DNA of 39,926 bases from Nocardia jinanensis (lineage in GTDB: Bacteria > Actinomycetota > Actinomycetes > Mycobacteriales > Mycobacteriaceae): positions 1 to 39,926 of the forward strand of contig NZ_BMMH01000037.1 of the NCBI RefSeq assembly GCF_014645735.1, written 5' to 3'. The translations under genes and the position numbers were made by a program. Of this stretch, positions 8,166 through 16,830 are shown one piece after another. The notes beneath the pieces are model-generated. The model worked only from the letters and a program-made list of their open reading frames with translations. It was not told where the DNA came from and ran no database searches. Within the stretch, counting starts at the first letter, position 1. Every line of letters starts with the position of its first letter.

Positions 8166-9620
8166 TCACGTCATAGCGATGTATTTGGTCGACAGGTATT
8201 CCTCGATACCCTCGGTACCGCCCTCCCGGCCGAAACCGGAGGCCTTGACCCCGCCGAACGGGGCCGCCGGATCCGAGATCACCCCGCGATTGACCCCGAC
8301 CATGCCGCTCTCCAGACCCTCGGCCACCCGCAGCGCCCGGTCCAGGTCCCGCGTGTAGATATAGCTCACCAACCCGAACTCGGTGTCGTTGGCGGCGGCC
8401 AGCCCCTCTTCCTCGGTATCGAAGGCCACGATCGGCGCCACCGGCCCGAAAACCTCCTCGCGCAGAATCCGCGCCCGCGGGGGGATATCGGTCAGCACGG
8501 TCGCCGGATAGAACCAGCCCGGACCACCCGGAGCCTTCCCACCGACACGGACCGACGCACCCGCGGTCACCGCGTCCTCGACCAGCTCCGACACGGTGTT
8601 CAACTGCTGCTCGTCGACCAGCGGTCCGAGCGTGGTGTCCGGGTCGGTCCCCGGACCCAGCTTCACCTGTGCATTGATCGCCGCGACGAATTTCTCGGTG
8701 AACTCCTCGACCACCCCGCGCTGCACATGGAAGCGGTTGGCCGCCGTACACGCCTCACCGCCGTTGCGCAGCTTCGCCAGCATGGCCCCCTCGACCGCCG
8801 CATCGATATCGGCGTCGTCGAACACCACGAACGGCGCGTTCCCGCCGAGTTCCATCGAGGTACGCAGCAGGCCGGAAGCGGATTTCTCGACCAGGGTCCG
8901 GCCGACTTCGGTGGACCCGGTGAAGGTGAGTTTGCGCAGCCGGGGATCCTCGAGCAGCGGCTGGGTGATTGCGCCGGACCGGCGCGAGGTGATCACCGAC
9001 AGCACGCCGTCGGGCAGGCCGGCCTCGGAGCACAGTTTCGCCAGCAGCAGCATGGTGAGCGGGGTCGCCGAAGCGGGTTTCACGATCATGGTGCAGCCCG
9101 CCGCCAGTGCGGGACCGATCTTGCGGGTGCCCATCGCGAGCGGAAAGTTCCACGGGGTGATCGCCAGACACGGGCCGACCGGCTGTTTGTGCACCAGAAT
9201 CCGCCCGGTACCCGACGGCGCGTGCAGATAACGGCCGTGGATCCGCGCGGCCTCCTCACTGAACCACCGGAAGAATTCCGCGCCGTACCGCACCTCGTTA
9301 CGGCTCTCCGGCAGCGCCTTGCCCATCTCCAGTGTCATCAGCAGCGCGAATTCCTCGGCACGCGCGGTGATGCGCTCGAACACGGCGCGCAGGATCTCAC
9401 CCCGCTCGCGGGCCGGAGTCGCGGCCCAATCCCCCTGGGCGGCCGCCGCGGCATCCAGGGCCCGTACCGCATCCTCCGGTGACCCGTCCGCGACCTCCAC
9501 GAGAACCTCGCCGTTCGCCGGGTTGCGCACCGCGAAAGTGCCACCCCCGGTGGCGTCGACGGGCCCGCCGATCCACAGCTGCTTCGGTACGGATGCGAGT
9601 ACTTCGGTTTCTGAAGCCAT
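8166..9620 (-). CDS. gabD: succinate-semialdehyde dehydrogenase, NAD(P)+
   Basis: This aldehyde dehydrogenase is predicted to oxidise succinate semialdehyde to succinate, the exit of GABA and related catabolism into the TCA cycle. At 484 residues it is family length. It has catalytic Cys291 in GGEACTAANR, general base Glu257 in ELGGNAPF, and the Rossmann segment KPASATPLT. The C-terminal run (EEVFGPVAPIVAF, ANDTEFGL, APFGGVKASGFGREGG) is very like GabD. The ATG at 9620 (MASETEVLASVPKQLW) is chosen because the reading frame upstream shows no homology and is only open owing to GC bias. It interrupts the otherwise M. tuberculosis-like order between chorismate mutase and pgi. Confidence 0.88.
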   Translation of the reverse strand: MASETEVLASVPKQLWIGGPVDATGGGTFAVRNPANGEVLVEVADGSPEDAVRALDAAAAAQGDWAATPARERGEILRAVFERITARAEEFALLMTLEMGKALPESRNEVRYGAEFFRWFSEEAARIHGRYLHAPSGTGRILVHKQPVGPCLAITPWNFPLAMGTRKIGPALAAGCTMIVKPASATPLTMLLLAKLCSEAGLPDGVLSVITSRRSGAITQPLLEDPRLRKLTFTGSTEVGRTLVEKSASGLLRTSMELGGNAPFVVFDDADIDAAVEGAMLAKLRNGGEACTAANRFHVQRGVVEEFTEKFVAAINAQVKLGPGTDPDTTLGPLVDEQQLNTVSELVEDAVTAGASVRVGGKAPGGPGWFYPATVLTDIPPRARILREEVFGPVAPIVAFDTEEEGLAAANDTEFGLVSYIYTRDLDRALRVAEGLESGMVGVNRGVISDPAAPFGGVKASGFGREGGTEGIEEYLSTKYIAMT

Positions 9621-10074
9621 ACGAGTCAGCCTAGGCCGCGGCACACCCGAAATCTCCGGCCCACGAGGACAGTGTTCACCGGCCCCGCCTTCGGCGGGGC
9701 GGGGCCGGGACCCGCATGACCCCGACCACTGATGCCGAACATTCGGAGGAGACGGGAGGGCGCGCACGAGCGTGATCCGGCCGGTCCGAGTGGGCCCGCG
9801 GCGTGCGTACTCACGTGGCCGGCGCTGAAGGGCCGACTGCCCGCGGCGGAACCGGGGCGGGCGCCCGAATGCGGCCATTTCGGCCCGGCGAACCGCGGGA
9901 ACCCAGGCCCACACTGCCGGGAAATCCCTGGCCGGTCTCCTCCGGCGGTGCCCGAACGGGTCCCGGGTTACCGACTGGCAACTGTCCGCGTTCCCGCCGC
10001 ACGACCGCCCGGAACCCGCGGCACGGCCCGGCCCCGCCTGCGTCCTGATCCGGTGGGTTGTACGCTCGGCCAGT
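9621..10074. other. divergent intergenic region between gabD and pgi
   Basis: I see no gene in these 454 very GC-rich bases. Short frames in all directions lack homology and start signals. It contains a GC hairpin at 9682-9700 (CCCCGCC ... GGCGGGG with a TTC-containing loop) near the gabD start, and the pgi -10 box at its right end. Confidence 0.6.
10061..10066 (+). promoter_or_regulatory. -10 box of pgi
   Basis: TACGCT fits the actinobacterial TANNNT -10 consensus and ends 8 nt before the GTG of pgi, so the transcript would have a leader of at most about two bases. No Shine-Dalgarno lies between them, which fits leaderless translation. Confidence 0.5.
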
Positions 10075-11712
10075 GTGAGCGTCGACATAACCGCATCGGC
10101 GGCATGGCAGAAATTGCGCGATCATCACGAGGCGATCGCCGCCCTACAACTGAGGGACCTCTTCGCCGAAGATCCGCCGCGCGGTCGCGATCTGACGCTG
10201 ACCGCGGGTGAGTTGCGGATCGATTACAGCAAGCATCGCGTCACCCGGGAAACTCTGCAATTGCTGGTGGAACTGGCCAGGGAAGCAGGTGTCGAGGCCC
10301 AGCGCGATCGCATGCTGCGGGGGGAGCACATCAACACCTCCGAGGACCGGGCGGTGGGGCATACCGCCTTGCGGTTGCCGAAAGGTAGTTCGCTCACCAT
10401 CGACGGCGAGGACGCGGCCGCCGCAGTGCACGAGGTGCTCGACCGGATGGGCGCCTTCGCCGATTCGGTGCGCTCGGGTGACTGGCGCGGTGCGACCGGA
10501 GAGCAGATCCGGACGGTGGTGAACATCGGTATCGGCGGTTCGGATCTCGGACCCGTGATGGTGCACCAGGCCCTGCGCCACTACGCGGATGCCGGTATCG
10601 GCGCCCGCTTCGTCTCCAATGTCGATCCCGCCGATCTGGTGGCGACCCTGGCGGATCTGGATCCGGCGACCACCCTGTTCATCGTCGCCTCCAAAACCTT
10701 CTCCACCCTCGAGACACTCACCAACGCGACCGCGGCCCGCCGCTGGCTGGTGGACGCTCTCGGCGCGGACGCGGTGGCGAAACATTTCGTCGCAGTGTCC
10801 ACACATGCCGGGCGGGTGGCCGAATTCGGTATCGACACCGCCAATATGTTCGGGTTCTGGGATTGGGTCGGCGGCCGGTATTCGGTCGATTCGGCCATCG
10901 GACTTTCGGTGATGGTGACGATCGGCCCCGGCCGCTTCGCCGAGTTCCTGGCCGGTATGCACGATATGGACCGCCATTTCGCCGGCGCGCCGCTGGCGGA
11001 GAACGCACCGGCACTGCTGGCACTGCTCGGTGTGTGGTATTCGAATTTCTTCGGGGCGCAGTCGCGTGTGGTACTGCCGTATTCGAACGATCTCGCCAGG
11101 TTCCCGGCCTACCTCCAGCAGCTCACCATGGAGTCGAACGGAAAATCGGTGCGCGCGGACGGTTCCCCGGTCACCACCTCTACCGGCGAGATCTTCTGGG
11201 GCGAACCCGGAACCAACGGTCAGCACGCTTTCTACCAACTGCTGCACCAGGGCACCCGGCTGATCCCCGCCGACTTCATCGGATTCGCCCGCCCCACCGA
11301 CGATCTGCCCACCCGGGATGGCACCGGCAGTATGCACGACATCCTGATGAGCAACCTGTTCGCGCAGACCAAGGTCCTGGCGTTCGGGAAGACCGCCGAG
11401 GAGATCGCCGCCGAGGGCACGCCGCCGGAACTGATACCGCACAAGGTGATGCCCGGAAATCGGCCCAGCACCACGATTCTCGCGCCCCGGCTCACTCCCG
11501 CGGTGCTGGGACAGCTGATCGCGCTCTACGAGCACCAGGTGTTCGTGGCCGGTGCGATCTGGGGAATCGACAGCTTCGACCAATGGGGTGTGGAACTGGG
11601 CAAACAGCAGGCCTTGGCGCTGGCGCCGCTGCTCACCGACCCGGAAGAACCCGCACCGCAGGGTGATTCGTCCACCGATGCGCTGGTCCGCTGGTATCGC
11701 ACCAACCGCTGA
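10075..11712 (+). CDS. pgi: glucose-6-phosphate isomerase
   Basis: It interconverts glucose 6-phosphate and fructose 6-phosphate in glycolysis and gluconeogenesis. The 545-residue protein is full length for the long (E. coli-like) PGI class. It has the sugar-phosphate-binding segments IGIGGSDLGPVM and VASKTFSTLET, the signature FGFWDWVGGRYSVDSAIG, the EPGTNGQHAFYQLLHQGT stretch, and the C-terminal catalytic lysine region SFDQWGVELGKQ. The GTG start gives MSVDITASAAWQKL and sits 8 nt after a TACGCT -10 box. It corresponds to Rv0946c. Its stop is only 3 nt from the stop of the convergent acyltransferase-like gene. Confidence 0.97.
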   Translation: MSVDITASAAWQKLRDHHEAIAALQLRDLFAEDPPRGRDLTLTAGELRIDYSKHRVTRETLQLLVELAREAGVEAQRDRMLRGEHINTSEDRAVGHTALRLPKGSSLTIDGEDAAAAVHEVLDRMGAFADSVRSGDWRGATGEQIRTVVNIGIGGSDLGPVMVHQALRHYADAGIGARFVSNVDPADLVATLADLDPATTLFIVASKTFSTLETLTNATAARRWLVDALGADAVAKHFVAVSTHAGRVAEFGIDTANMFGFWDWVGGRYSVDSAIGLSVMVTIGPGRFAEFLAGMHDMDRHFAGAPLAENAPALLALLGVWYSNFFGAQSRVVLPYSNDLARFPAYLQQLTMESNGKSVRADGSPVTTSTGEIFWGEPGTNGQHAFYQLLHQGTRLIPADFIGFARPTDDLPTRDGTGSMHDILMSNLFAQTKVLAFGKTAEEIAAEGTPPELIPHKVMPGNRPSTTILAPRLTPAVLGQLIALYEHQVFVAGAIWGIDSFDQWGVELGKQQALALAPLLTDPEEPAPQGDSSTDALVRWYRTNR

Positions 11713-11715
11713 GGG

Positions 11716-13080
11716 TCACCAGGGGCGGATCGGCAGGTCCACACGCGCGGCTGTCGCGGCGGCGAGCCGGTGCAGCGCGGCGACGTCGGCGATGTGTTCG
11801 GGGTAGAGACTCGCCAGTGTCAAGAGGTAGTCGTCGCGGAACCGGCACAGGTAGCCGGACAGCCGGGTCCGGGGCCTGTTCGCGTGGATGAGGCCGGGGT
11901 GCAGGGCCCGGGTCGCGATACCGGTGCACTCGTGCGGCCCGAGCGCGGACAGCGCCGGCGGGATGGGGCCGATATTCGAGCACAGGATGTCGCGTTCACC
12001 GGCGCCCCGGGACAGCAGATGGGCCACCTTGTCCGGCACCAGGTACAGGAACTCCTCCGGCAGACCGCCGGGACTGGACATCCGCCGCTCGTAGGCCGCC
12101 CGGCTCTTCGCGCGGATACCGGCCGGACCGTCCCGCTGGGTCACCACGATCTCGGTCATGGCGAGCTCATTGTCGATCCGGGGTTCGTCCCGGGTGTCCA
12201 CCGGCAGGCTGGCCGCGATCACGGTGGCGGGAAAACCGGCGGCCCACAACATATCCGCGACGAACCAGATGAACAGACTGTTCGCTGTCCCGCCGTATGC
12301 GGTGGCGATCCGCTCCCACTCCGCGGCCGGGCAGCGCAGTATCAGCGCGGGCTCGAACATTTCGGCGTTACCGGGCCGGGGCCGACCGGAAAGCTCGGGT
12401 CGGCCGCCGAGCTCAGACCGTCCGCCGAGCTCAGGCACGGCTGAGTCGGATCGTTCGGCGAGCTCGGATCGGTGCCTCCGCACCGGGCGGGGTAACCGGG
12501 CCGCGGCGGCACGCGCCCCGCCGAGCGCGACCGTGGCCCAGGTGCGCGCGGCATCGACCCAGTCCGAATCATGTGCGCCGGCGTTTCTCGAGTCCGGTAG
12601 CTCTCCGGGACCTGTGCCCGGATTCGCGTCCGCACCGGAATCCACCGCCTGGAGCGCGCGTTCGACGGCGATGATCAGGCCCCGGGCGTCGGCGAGGACG
12701 TGGGAGCAGGTCAGGGCGACGATCGTGCCCCCGTCCGTGAGCGGCGCCACCGACAGCCGCCAGCCCGGGCCGTGTTCGGGATCGAGGTGCGTACCGCGAG
12801 TATCGGCCCAGGCCGGGATCGCCTCGGGCACGAGTGGCGTGCCGTGGAGTTCCAGCGGATGCGCGCGACCATTGTGCTGCCACCTGGACCGTGCGCCCGG
12901 AATCCGGGGGCGGACCACGCGGCGAGCGAGCGGACCGGTGCGCAGCGCTTCGTGCAAGCGGGTGAGCATCGCGGGTTCCACCACATCCTCGGTACGCCAC
13001 AGGCCCTGCAGCACGATCGGCGTGCCGAATCCCTGGTGGGTCCGCAGAAAGATCTCGTCGACAACGCTCAACCGACGCAT
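11716..13080 (-). CDS. condensation-fold acyltransferase-like protein (WS/DGAT or PapA related)
   Basis: The 454-residue protein looks like a member of the CoA-dependent acyltransferase/condensation superfamily, which includes wax ester synthases and PapA proteins. It opens RRLSVVDEIFLRTHQGFGTP, as WS/DGAT proteins do (LSxxDxxF). It has a candidate HxxxD motif in CSHVLADARGL, and the later SNIGPIPP resembles the family's SNVPGP segment. The HxxxD lacks the usual following Gly (HVLADA), and only one His precedes it, so catalysis is uncertain. Around 12385-12475 a disordered linker has degenerate ELGGRS/ELGGRP/ELSGRP repeats. The ATG at 13080 is preferred because a TAGCCT -10 box ends exactly 6 nt before it; an in-frame GTG lies at 13086. 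The substrate is unknown. Confidence 0.7.
   Translation of the reverse strand: MRRLSVVDEIFLRTHQGFGTPIVLQGLWRTEDVVEPAMLTRLHEALRTGPLARRVVRPRIPGARSRWQHNGRAHPLELHGTPLVPEAIPAWADTRGTHLDPEHGPGWRLSVAPLTDGGTIVALTCSHVLADARGLIIAVERALQAVDSGADANPGTGPGELPDSRNAGAHDSDWVDAARTWATVALGGARAAAARLPRPVRRHRSELAERSDSAVPELGGRSELGGRPELSGRPRPGNAEMFEPALILRCPAAEWERIATAYGGTANSLFIWFVADMLWAAGFPATVIAASLPVDTRDEPRIDNELAMTEIVVTQRDGPAGIRAKSRAAYERRMSSPGGLPEEFLYLVPDKVAHLLSRGAGERDILCSNIGPIPPALSALGPHECTGIATRALHPGLIHANRPRTRLSGYLCRFRDDYLLTLASLYPEHIADVAALHRLAAATAARVDLPIRPW
12385..12475. repeat. degenerate tandem repeat inside the acyltransferase-like gene
   Basis: Copies of CGCCGAGCTC or close variants recur here and encode the minus-strand repeats ELGGRS, ELGGRP, ELSGRP and the related SELAERS. 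The segment falls between the N-terminal half with the HxxxD motif and the C-terminal half, so it probably lengthens the interdomain linker. Such tracts often vary in copy number between strains. Confidence 0.55.
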
Positions 13081-13086
13081 TCGCAC

Positions 13087-13092
13087 AGGCTA
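13087..13092 (-). promoter_or_regulatory. -10 box of the acyltransferase-like gene
   Basis: On the minus strand TAGCCT is followed by six bases (GTGCGA) and then the ATG at 13080. This spacing puts the transcription start on the A of ATG and argues for that ATG over the GTG at 13086, which would abut the -10 box. Confidence 0.5.
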
Positions 13093-13337
13093 ACCCTCGT
13101 TCATCGCATATGGACGGACGGACCGGCCGTGGCCGCCGCCGCGGCGGTCGGGTGATACCGCCCGGCACGGGTGAGGCCGCCCCTCCCGCGCGACGGCGGA
13201 TCGGTCGCACTCGTGGCCACAGTGATCGGCAGTTCGGAGTCGCGAGCGAAGCTCGGAGCGCCCCACCGCCAGCACCCGCGCACTACCGATACCGACCGGT
13301 CGTGATCCCCAACGTCTCCGCGGTGTGACCTGGGTCG

Positions 13338-13343
13338 CATAAT
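13338..13343 (+). promoter_or_regulatory. -10 box of the aidB-like gene
   Basis: CATAAT, one base from TATAAT, is followed by exactly six bases (CGATGG) and the ATG at 13350. This predicts a leaderless mRNA starting at the A of the start codon. No Shine-Dalgarno is present. Confidence 0.6.
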
Positions 13344-13349
13344 CGATGG

Positions 13350-14969
13350 ATGCTCACGCACGAGGTCTTCAATCAGGTCCCGCCGATCACACCGTTCGAC
13401 GCCTCCCGGGACCCCGCGTTGCTGACCGGACTGCACCGGGAGGGCGCCGGGTGGGCGGAGGCGGGAGTGCGTGAACTCGGTGCGCTCGCCGGCAGCGAGC
13501 GGGTCCAGGAGTGGGGCCGGCTCGCCGACGAGTATCCGCCGGTGCTGCACACCCATGACCGCTACGGCAACCGCGTCGACGAGGTGGAGTTCCATCCGCA
13601 CTGGCACGACCTGATGACGGTCGCGGTCGAACACGGACTGCACGGTGCGCCCTGGGCCGACGACCGGACCGGCGCGCATGTGGCACGGGCCGCGAAGTTC
13701 TACGTCTGGGGCACGGCCGACGCCGGGCATATGTGCCCCATCTCGATGACCTACGCCGCGATTCCGGCACTGCGGCACAACCCGGAGCTGGCGGCGAAAT
13801 ACGAGCCGCTGCTCACTGCTCGCACCTACGATTTCGGACTGCGCGAACCATCGTCCAAGGCCGGGCTCATCGCCGGTATGTCGATGACGGAGAAGCAGGG
13901 CGGTTCGGACGTGCGAGCCAACACCACCACCGCGACCCCCCAGCCGGACGGCACGTATCGGATCGTCGGGCACAAATGGTTCACCTCGGCGCCGATGTCG
14001 GATATCTTCCTCACCCTCGCGCAGGCACCGGGCGGGCTGTCGTGTTTCCTGCTGCCGCGGGTGCTGCCCGACGGTTCGCGCAACCCGATCCGGTTGCAGC
14101 GGCTCAAGGACAAACTCGGCAACAAGTCGAACGCCTCATCGGAGATCGAATACGAGAACGCGACCGGATGGCCGGTCGGCGCGGAGGGCGCCGGGGTGAA
14201 GACCATTATCGAGATGGTCAATATGACCCGCCTCGACTGCGTTATCGGTTCCTCGGTCGGGATGCGCGCGGCAGCCGTGCGCGCGGTTCATCACGCCCGC
14301 CATCGCAAGACCTTCGGTGCCGCGCTGATCGATCACCCCGCGATGCGCAACGTCCTGGCAGATCTGGTGATCGAATCCGAGGCCGCCACCACTGTCATGC
14401 TGCGGCTGGCCGGGGCCACCGACCGCGCCGCCGCGGACCCGGCCGAGGCCGCGCTGCGCCGCATCGCGCTCGCCGTCACAAAGTACTGGGTGTGCAAACG
14501 CGCGGCCGTACACGCGGCGGAAGCCTTGGAATGCTTCGGCGGGAACGGATACGTCGAGGAGTCCGGGATGCCCCGGCTCTACCGGGAGGCACCCCTCATG
14601 TCGATCTGGGAGGGGTCGGGGAATATCGCCGCGCTCGACGCCCTGCGCGCGATGGGCACCCGGCCCGAGACCGTGGAGGCATACTTCGCGGAGGTGTCAC
14701 GGGCGCGCGGCGAGAATCCCCACCTGGATCACGCGATCGACCGGGTCGGCAAGGAACTGGCCGATCACACCGATATCGAGTACCGGGCGCGGCGGATCGT
14801 GGAGCTGATGGCGCTCGTACTGCAGGGGGCGCAGCTGGTACAGCACGGCCATCGCGCCGTCGCGGATGCCTTCTGCGCCTCCCGCCTCGGCGCGGACTGG
14901 GGCGCCGCGTTCGGCACCCTGCCCACCGGGGTGGATACCACGGCCATCATCGAGCGGGCATTCGTCTGA
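13350..14969 (+). CDS. aidB: AidB-type acyl-CoA dehydrogenase family flavoprotein
   Basis: This FAD protein is homologous to E. coli AidB, an alkylation-response protein that binds DNA; its true substrate is still debated. The 539 residues align with AidB from end to end in shared segments: HEVFNQVPP at the N-terminus, REGAGW, MCPISMTYAA, IAGMSMTEKQGGSDVRANTT, GHKWFTSAPMSD, GGLSCFLLPRVLPDG, RLKDKLGNKSNASSE, and the C-terminal ECFGGNGYVEESGMPRLYRE and SIWEGSGNI. The latter run is where classical acyl-CoA dehydrogenases carry the catalytic base region. A TATAAT-like box directly upstream predicts a leaderless mRNA. The gene stands alone, divergent from the acyltransferase-like gene and convergent (6 nt apart) with the lipase gene. 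No Ada box was recognised. Confidence 0.92.
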   Translation: MLTHEVFNQVPPITPFDASRDPALLTGLHREGAGWAEAGVRELGALAGSERVQEWGRLADEYPPVLHTHDRYGNRVDEVEFHPHWHDLMTVAVEHGLHGAPWADDRTGAHVARAAKFYVWGTADAGHMCPISMTYAAIPALRHNPELAAKYEPLLTARTYDFGLREPSSKAGLIAGMSMTEKQGGSDVRANTTTATPQPDGTYRIVGHKWFTSAPMSDIFLTLAQAPGGLSCFLLPRVLPDGSRNPIRLQRLKDKLGNKSNASSEIEYENATGWPVGAEGAGVKTIIEMVNMTRLDCVIGSSVGMRAAAVRAVHHARHRKTFGAALIDHPAMRNVLADLVIESEAATTVMLRLAGATDRAAADPAEAALRRIALAVTKYWVCKRAAVHAAEALECFGGNGYVEESGMPRLYREAPLMSIWEGSGNIAALDALRAMGTRPETVEAYFAEVSRARGENPHLDHAIDRVGKELADHTDIEYRARRIVELMALVLQGAQLVQHGHRAVADAFCASRLGADWGAAFGTLPTGVDTTAIIERAFV

Positions 14970-14975
14970 GCGGGT

Positions 14976-16115
14976 TCAGCCGGCCGGAAGCTCTTTCTCC
15001 AGGAACGCGAGAGTGAGGTCCATACCACCCTGGCTCTCCAGATCCTCGTGTCCGGCGTTCAGCCACCGGGCCTGGTGCTGGGTGCCGCTCAGCACGAACT
15101 GCCCGACCAGCGCGAGGCTCAGCGGGAGCGGAACCACGGTGTCGTAGTTGCCGTGCACGATGAGGATCGGATCCTGGTAGCCGTCGACCGGGACGCTCAT
15201 ATAGTCGCGCGTCACCGCCGCGAATTCCGGGTCGTTGAGCGGCCGCGTCAGCAGCGCGCCGATCTCCACGGAGGACAGCATCGTGCGCGCCTGCGCGTTG
15301 CAGCCGGTGCTGAGCCCGGCGATGAACTGGCGCCCCTGCGGGGTCAGGAAGTCGCGCACCTCCGGTCCCAGCTGAGCACCCGTCATACCGGCGAGCACCA
15401 GGGGTGCGGCCCGCCCCACATATCCGGGCATCTCGGTCTGGTCCGGACGCGAACGCAGGAAGATACTTTCCAGATTGGTGACCGGGGCCAGCGCTGCGGT
15501 GCCGCGGAAGTCGAGTTCGGGAGCGTATTCCGGCGCGAACCGGCCGGTACCGAGCGCGGCATGGCCGCCCTGCGACCAGCCGGCCACCGCCCAGCTCGGG
15601 GAGAGTTCGGTGAACGCCGAGCGGGCGGCACGCACCGCGTCGATGGTGGCCGTGGCCTCGGTGCTGGTCTGCAGATACGGGTGCGGTCCCGGGGAATTGG
15701 GGCTCAGACCGATGTAGTCGGGGGCGACGACCGCGTATCCGGCGTCGTTGAGGCGCTTCACGGTAGGGCCGGTGTGCTCCTCCAGTTGCTTCGAACCGGT
15801 GAGCCCGCATTCCTGACCGAGGCCGGAGGTGCCGTGATCCCAAGCGACCACACGCCGTCCGCCATCCGGGGCGGGCGTGTCGGGGATCCGTACGAGGGCG
15901 GCGGTGGGAACGAGTTTGCCGCCGGGTCCGGTGGTGATGTATTCGATGCGCTGCACATCGTCGAGGCCCGCCCATTCCCGGCCCAGCGGCGTAGCCGCGA
16001 GCAACTGTCCCGGGTGCCATGTCTCCTCCGCCTGCGCGGTGGCCAGCGGCAGGCCGGAGCACAGCGCCGCCACCAGCGTCACTATCCCCACTATTACCCG
16101 GGCGTGGCGAACCAT
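14976..16115 (-). CDS. secreted lipase (LIP/PF03583-type alpha/beta hydrolase)
   Basis: A predicted extracellular lipase or esterase. The start at 16115 is chosen because AGAGGAGA lies just upstream and it gives a clean signal peptide: MVRHAR, a hydrophobic core VIVGIVTLVAALCSGLPLA, then a cleavage site near TAQA-EETW. The 379-residue protein has the nucleophile elbow AGWSQGGHA, the acidic residue in VHGNYDTVVP, and the catalytic His in LNAGHEDL. HGTSGLGQECG and PDYIGLSPNSPGPHPYL are typical of the Candida lipase A-like secretory lipase family common in Nocardia. The preceding same-strand gene (PH-like membrane protein) ends 97 nt upstream. Confidence 0.85.
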   Translation of the reverse strand: MVRHARVIVGIVTLVAALCSGLPLATAQAEETWHPGQLLAATPLGREWAGLDDVQRIEYITTGPGGKLVPTAALVRIPDTPAPDGGRRVVAWDHGTSGLGQECGLTGSKQLEEHTGPTVKRLNDAGYAVVAPDYIGLSPNSPGPHPYLQTSTEATATIDAVRAARSAFTELSPSWAVAGWSQGGHAALGTGRFAPEYAPELDFRGTAALAPVTNLESIFLRSRPDQTEMPGYVGRAAPLVLAGMTGAQLGPEVRDFLTPQGRQFIAGLSTGCNAQARTMLSSVEIGALLTRPLNDPEFAAVTRDYMSVPVDGYQDPILIVHGNYDTVVPLPLSLALVGQFVLSGTQHQARWLNAGHEDLESQGGMDLTLAFLEKELPAG

Positions 16116-16212
16116 TACTCTCCTCTGACGTGCGGCGGTCGAATCGTCCATAGTGGCAGCGGCCGGAATCTGTACCCGTCCAGGCGCACGCGGCGGCCCG
16201 GCGATCCGTCGT

Positions 16213-16743
16213 TCACCGCGTAGGCGGAGCGATCCGCCAGTGTTTCTCGAGCGCACCCGCGATATCCGGAAGCACGGTAATGGGAATCCGCTTGTCCCGC
16301 AACATATTGCGTATCTCGTTTATCTGTTCGCGTTTACGCAGGTCATAGGCGCCCGAAACCGGTCCGTGGACCGGCGGTATGGACAGCAGGACGAGTTCGC
16401 CGTGCAATTCCTCACCTCCGGCCAGATCCAGTGCCAGCGACCAGCGCGATTTCTCGTCGAGGCCGAAGCGCCCGGCCACCACCCGGTCCCAGTCGATACT
16501 CGTCACCGACCACGGCGTCCGCCGATGGATCGCCCGGTCGGTGAGGACCACGGCGTCCCGGGTGAACAGCGCGAACAGCGCGGCGACGGCGAGCAGCGCA
16601 CCGAGCACGATCCCGGTGAACACCCGGGCCGGCCCGAAGAGCAATACCGTCGGAACGGTCACCACGACGACCACCGCGACCCCGGCGAGGCTGTAGCCCA
16701 GTACCCGGCCGGTGGACACGACACCCGCGTGCACCATTTGCAT
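16213..16743 (-). CDS. two-TM membrane protein with PH-like cytoplasmic domain, unknown function
   Basis: The 176-residue protein has two adjacent transmembrane helices near the N-terminus (YSLAGVAVVVVVTVPTVLLF and VFTGIVLGALLAVAALFALF). A beta-rich domain follows (DAVVLTDRAIHRRTPWSVTSIDWDRV... LALDLAGGEELHGELVLL) that resembles the bacterial PH domain found after TM pairs in actinobacteria. The C-terminus is basic and helical. The ATG at 16743 is preferred because ACGGAG sits 5 nt before it; upstream in-frame codons lack such a site. It follows the encapsulin gene by 87 nt on the same strand and could be the last member of that transcript, but no functional link is visible. Confidence 0.65.
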   Translation of the reverse strand: MQMVHAGVVSTGRVLGYSLAGVAVVVVVTVPTVLLFGPARVFTGIVLGALLAVAALFALFTRDAVVLTDRAIHRRTPWSVTSIDWDRVVAGRFGLDEKSRWSLALDLAGGEELHGELVLLSIPPVHGPVSGAYDLRKREQINEIRNMLRDKRIPITVLPDIAGALEKHWRIAPPTR

Positions 16744-16830
16744 ACCGACTCCGTTCAACCCGCGCACCGGTGCTCTCGGCCACACGCTACCGGACAGTGC
16801 GCGGTGGATCCGGTGACGCTGGTCACCCGC

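Noticed and set aside
9621..10088. N-terminal extension of gabD
   Set aside because: The frame is open upstream of the ATG at 9620, but the sequence is Arg/Pro/Gly-rich without family similarity and would run into pgi and its promoter.
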